Shown here: in pieces, positions 1-5,226 of the stretch
How the letters are laid out: each line of letters starts with the position of its first letter
Position numbering within the stretch: the first letter of the stretch is position 1
NCBI GenBank assembly: GCA_030640155.1
Contig: DAOWJX010000170.1
Coordinates: 1 to 5,226 of the forward strand
Source of the DNA: Candidatus Aegiribacteria sp.
GTDB taxonomy: Bacteria > Fermentibacterota > Fermentibacteria > Fermentibacterales > JCC-6
Reading direction: 5' to 3'
DNA: 5,226 nucleotides
Program-made: the position numbers and the translations under genes
Notes under the pieces: generated by a model
Told to the model about the DNA's origin: nothing
Seen by the model: only the letters and a program-made list of their open reading frames with translations
Databases searched by the model: none

Positions 1-1743
1 CATTTCAACGAGATCTCTCGATTTTTCGGTAGCCATTTCCGGCTCATTCATATGAGCCCATGAACACTGGTCACGAATATTCGCCATCTCGAAGAGGTAG
101 GGATTAAGCCCGGCCTCGCTGATTGTATCCCGGAAAAGAGGTTCATGGGTTCTCGGTGTACAGGCGGCTACGACCACTCTATTCAGGTCGTGCTCCTCGA
201 TACGCTGTTTTATCGTTTCAAGACAGTCGGTTGAGCATGCATACATTACATCCTCGGAGTGTTCTACGTTCTGCAGACCCTCCGCAAACTCAGCAACATT
301 CTTTACATCAACAACACCGGCGATATTTATTCCGCAGTGACATACGAAAACTCCCACCCTCGGGCGCTCTCCTGTGACATCTTTCTCTTTTTTATCTTCG
401 GAGCCGATTGAGGGGTCGTATCTTTCAAGATCAAGAAATTTTACAGCATTCGCGACAGCACCGGATGCTGAGATTACCGATTCCGGAATGTCTTTCGGGC
501 TGTTCATCGCTCCGCATACGAATACACCCTCCCTTGAAGCCTTCAGTGGATGGAATGTATCCGTCCGGCAGAAGCCGAACCTGTTAAGCCTTATATCGAG
601 ATCTTCCGACAGCTCGCGGCTTTCCGGGCGGGGCTGAAGACCTATAGAGAGTACGACCATATCAAAGGTTTCATGCTGTATGTCGCCGTTCTCGTACGTA
701 TACTTCAGGTCCAGACTGCCATCGGGCAGTTCCTTAATGTCGGCTATCTTGGATCTCTTGAACTGCACGCCGTACTGATTCTCAGCTTTATCGTAATACT
801 TGTCGAAATCCTTGCCGAAAGCCCGTATATCCATATAGAAAATTGTGGCTTCCAGTTCTTTGCTGTGCTCCTTCGCGATTATCGATTGCTTTATAGCGAA
901 CATGCAGCAGGCTGATGAGCAGTAGTTCCTGTCAATGCCTTCGTCCCTTGAACCCACGCACTGGATGAAAGCCAGCCTCTTAGGAGGTTTACCATCGGAT
1001 GCCTTCTCAACATGCCCTCCAAAAGGTCCTGATGCGGACAGCATACGTTCGAATTCAAGAGAGGTGACGACGTTGCTGTAACGGTGATATCCGAATTGGC
1101 CGAAGCCGATAGGATCAAATGGATCGATACCAGTCGCGAGAATAACGGCTCCTACATTGAGTTTGATTTCCCTGTCCGTGTCTTCATAGTTGATCGCGCT
1201 GGTAGGACATACCTTTTCACAAAGTTTGCACACACCCTTCGTAAGGTAAAGGCAATGATCTTTGTTGATTGTGTATTCTGATGGAATGCTCTGAAGGAAA
1301 TACCGCGATATGGCTTTAGTCTTCCGGAGCCCCATATCGAATTCATCTTCTATCTTAACCGGACATTTCTCCTCGCAGAGACCGCAGGAGACACATTTCA
1401 CCGGATCAACATATTTAGCCCGTTCAATTACACTGCAGACAAAATTACGCGGAGTGCCGGAGATATCTTTAAGACTCGACATGATATGCAGAGTTATAAG
1501 AGGGTGTCTCACGCATTCGCTCATCTTTGGCGCAAGAATACACATCGAGCAGTCGTTAGTGGGGAATGTCTTGTCCAGCTGAGGCATTCTGCCACCTATT
1601 GTGGGTGTTTCCTCGACCAGGTGAACATTAACGCCCATTTCTGCAAGGTCCAGAGATGCCTGTATTCCGGCGATCCCCGCACCCAGAACAAGAACCGAGT
1701 TCCTCTGGTCGCCTTTACTGTCATTTACGGGTAGTTTCGTCAC
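1..1743 (-). CDS. hdrA: Long HdrA-like FAD/iron-sulfur protein, N-terminal 581 residues (3' end beyond the window)
   Basis: The minus frame is open from a GTG at 1743 to base 1 (581 codons, no stop). Residues 17-44 form the dinucleotide-binding fold (GAGIAG at 21-26, E44). A cysteine-rich NDCSMC segment follows (C65, C68, C77). One ferredoxin motif has C117, C120, C123, C127; a second, wider one has C164, C172, C175, C179. Further on are ATG (203-205), CVGSRDEG (262-269), YCSSACC (274-280) and a C-terminal FAD motif, GVFVCGA (406-412). After a charged linker (about 442-461) a second unit begins with VGVFVCHCGINIAG (463-476) and AACTPRTHEP (527-536), which is the N-terminal [4Fe-4S] domain of classical HdrA. 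This order matches long (over 1000 residue) bacterial HdrA proteins as I know them. HdrA carries the flavin that splits electron pairs in Hdr complexes. The GTG start overlaps the mvhD stop, suggesting translational coupling. Family assignment is firm; partners and substrate are inferred. Confidence 0.95.
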   Translation of the reverse strand, partial: MTKLPVNDSKGDQRNSVLVLGAGIAGIQASLDLAEMGVNVHLVEETPTIGGRMPQLDKTFPTNDCSMCILAPKMSECVRHPLITLHIMSSLKDISGTPRNFVCSVIERAKYVDPVKCVSCGLCEEKCPVKIEDEFDMGLRKTKAISRYFLQSIPSEYTINKDHCLYLTKGVCKLCEKVCPTSAINYEDTDREIKLNVGAVILATGIDPFDPIGFGQFGYHRYSNVVTSLEFERMLSASGPFGGHVEKASDGKPPKRLAFIQCVGSRDEGIDRNYCSSACCMFAIKQSIIAKEHSKELEATIFYMDIRAFGKDFDKYYDKAENQYGVQFKRSKIADIKELPDGSLDLKYTYENGDIQHETFDMVVLSIGLQPRPESRELSEDLDIRLNRFGFCRTDTFHPLKASREGVFVCGAMNSPKDIPESVISASGAVANAVKFLDLERYDPSIGSEDKKEKDVTGERPRVGVFVCHCGINIAGVVDVKNVAEFAEGLQNVEHSEDVMYACSTDCLETIKQRIEEHDLNRVVVAACTPRTHEPLFRDTISEAGLNPYLFEMANIRDQCSWAHMNEPEMATEKSRDLVEM

Positions 1744-2165
1744 AGAAATATGCTCTTCCTTGTTGGATTCTCTCCGAGTTTCATTATCTCCTCTGTGTAT
1801 TCATTCGCCACCCTGGCGAATTTGGGTCCCTCCGAAGCGGATATCCACGAAAGCTTCAGCCTCTCCGATTCGAGTCCGAGGGATTCAAACACACTTCTCA
1901 CAATCGCGAATCGTCTTCTGGCATGGTAGTTACCGGTTTCATAATGACAGTCCCCCGGATGGCAGCCCCCGATCAGAACGCCATCGGAACCGTTTAAAAA
2001 GGCTTTGATAAGAAAGACCGGATCAACCCTGCTCGAACACATCACCTGAATAGGAATTATAGAAGTAGGGTACTGCAATCTGGCCGTACCAGCGAGATCG
2101 GCTCCTGTATACGAACACCACTTGCACAGGAAGCTTGTGATCCTTGGCGTGAATTCTTTCTTCAT
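1740..2165 (-). CDS. mvhD: MvhD-type electron-transfer iron-sulfur subunit
   Basis: This complete 141-residue protein matches the delta subunit of F420-non-reducing (methyl-viologen) hydrogenase across its length, and the size is usual for the family. It shows the diagnostic CxWCxYxGAD motif (CKWCSYTGAD, residues 14-23), VMCSSRVDP (41-49), GCHPGDCHY (67-75) and the late WxSASEG motif. Conserved cysteines are C14, C17, C43, C68 and C73; the family binds a [2Fe-2S] cluster. MvhD carries electrons between HdrA and a hydrogenase or dehydrogenase partner in the cytoplasm, and the next gene is hdrA, as expected. The family commonly has CSGRVDP where this protein has CSSRVDP, a minor change. I chose the ATG at 2165 because GGAG sits six bases upstream; the frame is also open from a TTG four codons earlier. 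The stop overlaps the GTG of hdrA by four bases. Confidence 0.96.
   Translation of the reverse strand: MKKEFTPRITSFLCKWCSYTGADLAGTARLQYPTSIIPIQVMCSSRVDPVFLIKAFLNGSDGVLIGGCHPGDCHYETGNYHARRRFAIVRSVFESLGLESERLKLSWISASEGPKFARVANEYTEEIMKLGENPTRKSIFL
1753..1759 (-). promoter_or_regulatory. Ribosome binding site for the GTG start of hdrA
   Basis: GGAAGAG lies inside the end of mvhD, nine bases before the GTG at 1743-1741. It supports the GTG start. No in-frame ATG lies between this GTG and the nucleotide-binding motif at residues 21-26, so a later start would remove the FAD fold. Confidence 0.6.
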
Positions 2166-2171
2166 ATCAAA

Positions 2172-2175
2172 CTCC
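2172..2175 (-). promoter_or_regulatory. Ribosome binding site deciding the mvhD start
   Basis: GGAG is six bases before the ATG at 2165-2163. It lies within the codons that would be translated from the upstream in-frame TTG at 2177, so it argues for the ATG as the real start. Confidence 0.7.
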
Positions 2176-2183
2176 AAAACAAC

Positions 2184-2215
2184 CGGATAGCTCTATTTTT
2201 AAGCAAAGCTATCCG
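2184..2215 (-). other. Perfect 9-bp intergenic hairpin between the second FrhB/FdhB-like gene and mvhD
   Basis: CGGATAGCT (2184-2192) and AGCTATCCG (2207-2215) are exact inverted repeats separated by 14 bases. On the transcript the first arm includes the stop codon of the upstream gene (2211-2209), and the second arm ends nine bases before the mvhD ribosome binding site. There is no run of U directly after the stem, so it is not a convincing intrinsic terminator. It could tune read-through, mRNA processing or 3'-end stability. The structure is seen directly; its function is inferred. Confidence 0.55.
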
Positions 2216-3303
2216 ATATCGGAAAATTCCTCTTCTTTGTAGACCATGACAGGGATCGATTCTTCAGCATCTCTTCCAGGCACGTAATCAAAAAGTGCCG
2301 CTGTCTTTTCTCCTGTTTTCTTGAATACCGCAGCGACCGGGATACCAACAGGACACACATCAGAACACATTCCGCATCCGACGCAGGAGAAGCTCATATG
2401 TGTCAGTCTACCAAGATGGAAGAATATCGTATCAGGCGGCAGACGTAATGCACCTCTGCGCGAAAGGTGCTCTTCGAAATAGGGCAGATTGTAATCAAAA
2501 TTAGCTGATTCAAAATCGCAGAGAAGACAGTAACAGATTGGACATACGCTGTTACTGCCGTGACATCCTACACATTTCCCGAAAGTATCAACCAGCTGAT
2601 CCAGACCAGGACCGCTTGCGGTCATGGATGCAAAAAGCTTTTCTTTTTCCGCAAGACGGGCATTAAGCGTTTTTTGAAGCACAGACGGATCGAATTTCTG
2701 TTCACTTCGCTCCCCCGCAAATCCCTCGGCAAACTCCTCAGCCTTTTCTGTATTGAGGTACATCATGCATCCTTTTTCGGATTCGCATTCACCTGCTACC
2801 GACACAGTAATGTCCGCATTCATCGGAATGAAATGTTCGCATGCTCTGCATGTATCCCTTGTATTGACGGGTATTTCGCCTTTTGAGATGGTTTTTTCAT
2901 ATTTTGGTATTAATTCTTCGATCTGCCCTTTTTCTACCAGATCGAGAGGAAAAACACCCCCGCATGTATGGGAAATCGTCAACAGATTCTCGAATGATCC
3001 CCGCTCCCGTTTTACCAGTTCCACAAAAGCCCTTAGTTCGCAGGGTTTCAGAACAACCGCTATCTTTTTCCCGGAAGTCGATATGGAAGAAAGCACCTGA
3101 CCGGCGTTGACTGTCATAACTGGTATAAGAGGGACAGCCTCATTAATATTCGACGCGTCCGTTATCAACGCGAGATCGTAGGAGTTATTCTCAGGAATTC
3201 TCCTCATTGTTAAAGCGGCATCAATCTTTCCGTTCTCGAGAAGGAATTTAAGGAGTTCTCTCACTTTCCTGGAAGCTCTTGTATCGATGGTTATGCTACT
3301 CAT
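2209..3303 (-). CDS. FrhB/FdhB-like iron-sulfur flavoprotein, second paralogue (Cys-to-Ser in the central cluster motif)
   Basis: This is a 364-residue protein related to the beta subunit of F420 hydrogenase/formate dehydrogenase and clearly paralogous to the gene just upstream. It has the family's KPCE motif (86-89), C114, and CRAC (152-155). The central motif CVGCHGSNSVCPICYC has C244, C247, C254, C257, C259, then C262; Ser250 stands where the paralogue has a cysteine. A C-terminal HdrC-like [4Fe-4S] motif, CVGCGMCSDVCPVGIPV, has C307, C310, C313, C317. No signal peptide or membrane segment is apparent, so a cytoplasmic place is likely. The start at 3303 is chosen because GGAGG lies nine bases upstream; the frame is open to an ATG at 3327, but that start has no such support. 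The gene overlaps its upstream neighbour by eight bases. Relatives bind flavin and exchange electrons with F420 or another soluble carrier; the actual partner here is unknown. Confidence 0.88.
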   Translation of the reverse strand: MSSITIDTRASRKVRELLKFLLENGKIDAALTMRRIPENNSYDLALITDASNINEAVPLIPVMTVNAGQVLSSISTSGKKIAVVLKPCELRAFVELVKRERGSFENLLTISHTCGGVFPLDLVEKGQIEELIPKYEKTISKGEIPVNTRDTCRACEHFIPMNADITVSVAGECESEKGCMMYLNTEKAEEFAEGFAGERSEQKFDPSVLQKTLNARLAEKEKLFASMTASGPGLDQLVDTFGKCVGCHGSNSVCPICYCLLCDFESANFDYNLPYFEEHLSRRGALRLPPDTIFFHLGRLTHMSFSCVGCGMCSDVCPVGIPVAAVFKKTGEKTAALFDYVPGRDAEESIPVMVYKEEEFSDIG

Positions 3304-4456
3304 GAGATGAAACCTCCGCATCAGCATCCTTCACAAGTTCGTGCACTCCCGGTAATTCAGATTTTCTGAACTGTCTGAGAGGGAGTGGATCTCCGTCATT
3401 CCGTCCGGCGGTATACTCGAATGTCCTCTGCGTCTGATCTGCTACATAACTGAATGCACCTGCCACCGGTATTGAAACAGGGCAGGCATCGGAACACTGT
3501 CCGCAGGAAACACAGGATAGACTCATATGCACCATTCTTCCTGTATGGAACATGATCCTGTCCACCGGAAGAGAAATGCCGCCTCGCTTTGAGGCAGCGG
3601 TTATAAGTGCGTCCGGATTCTGTTCCGCAGTTTCCGAATCAAAATAGCATAGTCTGCAATAGCATATCGGGCAGGCACTCTGACAGTTATGACATCCTAT
3701 GCAATTGGCGAATACTGATAATAGCCCATCAAAACCACGCAGCTGGGCTTCTGTTTCCTTAAAAGCACTTTTCCTCGCCTTTATCCTGTCCGCTTTGAGT
3801 TGGTCAATGCCTTTTTCCCATACTGACAGATCCTCCGCGGAGGCTAGACCAAGTTCTTCAAGAAGTTCCAACCCCTTATCGCTTCCTGCGATAACAAGCA
3901 TTTCCTTATCAGGCAGACCCAGATAACCGAAGTGCAGGTCCGAATCAAATAGAGAGAAATCTTCGCAGATGTGGCAGACAGGTTTAGCGGAATTATCAGG
4001 TTTACCTTTCTGCAGCATTTCGGCAAAACGTTTCTCGCTGCCCGCGGGATCATCCACATATTTCTGGAGCTGTACCGCTCCGGGGCAATCGTAAGTGGCC
4101 AGTATGAGATTATCAGGATGAACCTGTCCGAGCTTTGAGAGTTCAATGGCCGCCCTTATCTCGCAGGGTCTCATAACAGCAATAACAGTGAGATTCCCGG
4201 GACCTTTACGGGTCAGGCTCCTGAGAGCTTTCGCTCCCTGCACAGGCATGGTGGCGGCTATCGGAACGGCATCGTCAAGCAGAGAAATATCATTCATCAA
4301 TATCCATGCGTAAGAGTCACCGGACGGTACTTTCATCGGAAGAATAACAGCGTCCGCCAATTTCTTTGTAATGGCAAGTCTGAGAAAGTCCAGAACAGCA
4401 TCACCGGGTTCTTTCGCAGCCGGCAGAACCGCTCCCTTTCGCTCAGAATCGGTCAT
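3296..4456 (-). CDS. FrhB/FdhB-like iron-sulfur flavoprotein, first paralogue (full cysteine set)
   Basis: This complete 386-residue protein is related to the beta subunit of F420 hydrogenase/formate dehydrogenase. The N-terminal half carries the RPCE motif (96-99), C124 and CHICEDF (161-167). The central motif CIGCHNCQSACPICYC has C252, C255, C258, C262, C265, C267, followed by C270: seven cysteines, enough for one full [4Fe-4S] site and perhaps part of a second. A further motif, CVSCGQCSDACPVSIPV (C315, C318, C321, C325), resembles the ferredoxin part of HdrC. The start at 4456 has AGGAAG five bases upstream and follows the HdrA-like gene by 19 bases. It ends inside the start of its paralogue. 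I infer a soluble module that moves electrons between a carrier or dehydrogenase and HdrA/MvhD. F420 itself need not be the substrate, since bacterial relatives occur where F420 is not central. Symbols such as frhB or fdhB are not assigned because the substrate is unknown. Confidence 0.88.
   Translation of the reverse strand: MTDSERKGAVLPAAKEPGDAVLDFLRLAITKKLADAVILPMKVPSGDSYAWILMNDISLLDDAVPIAATMPVQGAKALRSLTRKGPGNLTVIAVMRPCEIRAAIELSKLGQVHPDNLILATYDCPGAVQLQKYVDDPAGSEKRFAEMLQKGKPDNSAKPVCHICEDFSLFDSDLHFGYLGLPDKEMLVIAGSDKGLELLEELGLASAEDLSVWEKGIDQLKADRIKARKSAFKETEAQLRGFDGLLSVFANCIGCHNCQSACPICYCRLCYFDSETAEQNPDALITAASKRGGISLPVDRIMFHTGRMVHMSLSCVSCGQCSDACPVSIPVAGAFSYVADQTQRTFEYTAGRNDGDPLPLRQFRKSELPGVHELVKDADAEVSSHE
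3313..3317 (-). promoter_or_regulatory. Strong Shine-Dalgarno deciding the start of the second FrhB/FdhB-like gene
   Basis: GGAGG lies nine bases before the ATG at 3303-3301, within the last codons of the upstream gene. It favours that ATG over the one at 3327 and suggests coupled, near-equal production of the two paralogues. Confidence 0.75.
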
Positions 4457-4461
4457 CTGTT

Positions 4462-4467
4462 CTTCCT
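4462..4467 (-). promoter_or_regulatory. Ribosome binding site of the first FrhB/FdhB-like gene
   Basis: AGGAAG sits five bases before the ATG at 4456, in the 19-base gap after the upstream HdrA-like gene. It supports the chosen start. No promoter-like sequence fits in this gap, so the gene is most likely transcribed from upstream. Confidence 0.6.
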
Positions 4468-4475
4468 TTCTCGGG

Positions 4476-5226
4476 TCATCTTAGCGCCTCATCAACTTCA
4501 CGATAAAGCTGAGTATTGGTAAAATGTTTTGTTCTGAGAGCTCCTGACGGACAACTTCCGAAGCAGTTGCCGCATCCCCTGCATACAGCCTCATTCACAA
4601 CTGATATCCCTCTTGAATCATCGGAGTAGATCGCTCCGTAAACACATACATCAAGGCAGTTGCCGCATCCTGTGCAGTAGGCTTCAAGAATTTCTGTAAC
4701 TTTTACCTCTGGAATAAGCTTCTCGCCGGGGATCAATCTTGTAAGTATCTGCCCCGCGGATGCCCTTGCAAACTGCATGGAATCGGAGACTCCCTTAGGT
4801 CCCTGAGCCGTTCCCACGATAAAAACACCGTCCGTGGATGTCCCCACCGGATTCGTCATGTTATGTGCTTCCTGGAAAAAGCCGGACTCATCCAGAGGAA
4901 CAGTCAGAAGATCCGCCAGATCTTCTGTATCAGATGATGGCTCCAGCGCAGGGGCAAGGACAACCATATCGAAGGATTGCTCGCTCTTCTCACCGTTCAT
5001 CCTTTTGAAACTGACTTCGGTGCCTTTTATGCTGATATCAGACACCCGTGTAAGTGTAACACCAGCCGCTTCAGCCGCGTTGTATCGTTCCTGATCGTCT
5101 TTCTGTGGAAGACAGAGATCTCTGTAGAACTCCGTTACCTGAATATCAGGGGACTGATTTTTGAAAAATCCTGCCAGTTTCATCATGTAACTGCAGCATA
5201 TTCCGGAACAGTAATTCTTCTCTTCC
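4476..5226 (-). CDS. hdrA: HdrA-like flavoprotein, C-terminal 249 residues (5' end beyond the window)
   Basis: The frame is already open at the right edge (first full codon at 5225) and reads into YCSGICC, the HdrA YCSxxCC signature, so the ATG at 5186 is internal and not a start. After about 120 residues comes the C-terminal FAD motif GVFIVGTAQGPKGV (133-146 of the visible part), typical of HdrA. Two ferredoxin motifs close the protein: CTGCGNCLDVCV (codons 4676-4641; the residue after the last cysteine is Val, not Pro) and CRGCGNCFGSCP (codons 4583-4548). It ends in a TGA at 4478-4476, 19 bases before the next gene. The role inferred from the family is FAD- and [4Fe-4S]-dependent electron transfer or bifurcation. 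It is the second HdrA-type protein of the operon and differs from the long one. A QmoA/QmoB-like role is an alternative that the visible part cannot exclude. Confidence 0.9.
   Translation of the reverse strand, partial: EEKNYCSGICCSYMMKLAGFFKNQSPDIQVTEFYRDLCLPQKDDQERYNAAEAAGVTLTRVSDISIKGTEVSFKRMNGEKSEQSFDMVVLAPALEPSSDTEDLADLLTVPLDESGFFQEAHNMTNPVGTSTDGVFIVGTAQGPKGVSDSMQFARASAGQILTRLIPGEKLIPEVKVTEILEAYCTGCGNCLDVCVYGAIYSDDSRGISVVNEAVCRGCGNCFGSCPSGALRTKHFTNTQLYREVDEALR

Noticed and set aside
891..1118. A 75-residue minus-strand ORF, with others at 1152-1346 (minus) and several plus-strand ORFs between 123 and 2008.
   Set aside because: They are out-of-frame or antisense readings of the long hdrA and mvhD frames, show no recognisable motif and have no convincing start site.
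1740..1742. The mvhD TGA as a selenocysteine codon or as read-through into a fused MvhD-HdrA.
   Set aside because: Reading on in frame meets TAA after four codons, and hdrA has its own GTG start in another frame. All expected MvhD cysteines are already present as Cys codons.
1..1743. Possibility that the left third is non-coding or a decayed gene, as no complete ORF covers it.
   Set aside because: The minus frame is open for all 581 codons with intact FAD and Fe-S motifs; it only lacks an end because it leaves the window.
2184..2215. The hairpin as an intrinsic transcription terminator.
   Set aside because: No U-run directly follows the stem on the transcribed strand, and mvhD starts too close for an independent promoter to be evident.
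3304..3327. Extended N-terminus of the second FrhB/FdhB-like gene from the ATG at 3327.
   Set aside because: The extra eight residues lie wholly inside the upstream gene, while a strong GGAGG serves the ATG at 3303.
3844..4146. A 100-residue minus-strand ORF inside the first FrhB/FdhB-like gene, and plus-strand ORFs at 2560-3110, 3699-3926 and 4834-5094.
   Set aside because: They are shadows of the real genes in other frames; their sequences show no domain and contradict the well-conserved minus-strand frames.

Overview
The window is part of one tightly packed operon, read entirely on the minus strand (right to left). Every gene is a flavin or iron-sulfur electron carrier of the heterodisulfide-reductase (Hdr) / methyl-viologen-hydrogenase delta (MvhD) / F420-hydrogenase beta (FrhB/FdhB) group. 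Such genes point to a strict anaerobe. The long bacterial-type HdrA, the clear Shine-Dalgarno sites and the base composition fit an anaerobic bacterium, for example a sulfate-reducing, syntrophic or uncultured lineage, better than a methanogen. The sequence alone does not fix the phylum.

Layout in transcription order. (1) 5226-4476: the C-terminal part of an HdrA-like flavoprotein ending in two [4Fe-4S] ferredoxin motifs; its 5' end lies beyond the right edge. (2) 4456-3296: a complete 386-residue FrhB/FdhB-like protein with a cysteine-rich centre and a C-terminal HdrC-like [4Fe-4S] motif. (3) 3303-2209: a second, paralogous FrhB/FdhB-like protein of 364 residues, overlapping gene 2 by 8 bases. 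(4) 2165-1740: a complete MvhD of 141 residues, preceded by a 43-base gap that holds a perfect 9-bp hairpin. (5) 1743-1: the first 581 residues of a long HdrA-like protein that starts at a GTG overlapping the mvhD stop and runs off the left edge. It carries an FAD/Fe-S module and then the start of a second HdrA unit. This frame has neither a stop nor an end in the window, so a scan for complete ORFs can miss it although it fills a third of the window.

How they may work together. In known systems HdrA holds the bifurcating FAD, MvhD passes electrons between HdrA and a partner dehydrogenase or hydrogenase, and FrhB/FdhB-type subunits bind a flavin and exchange electrons with a soluble carrier. 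No HdrB (CCG-domain) subunit, hydrogenase large subunit or molybdopterin formate dehydrogenase is visible here. The two FrhB/FdhB-like proteins, each ending in an HdrC-like ferredoxin segment, are therefore the obvious candidates for the electron input/output modules of an HdrA-MvhD complex. That is inference; substrates cannot be read from this window.

There is no stretch of more than 300 bases without a gene. No RNA gene, mobile element, CRISPR array, promoter or convincing terminator was seen.
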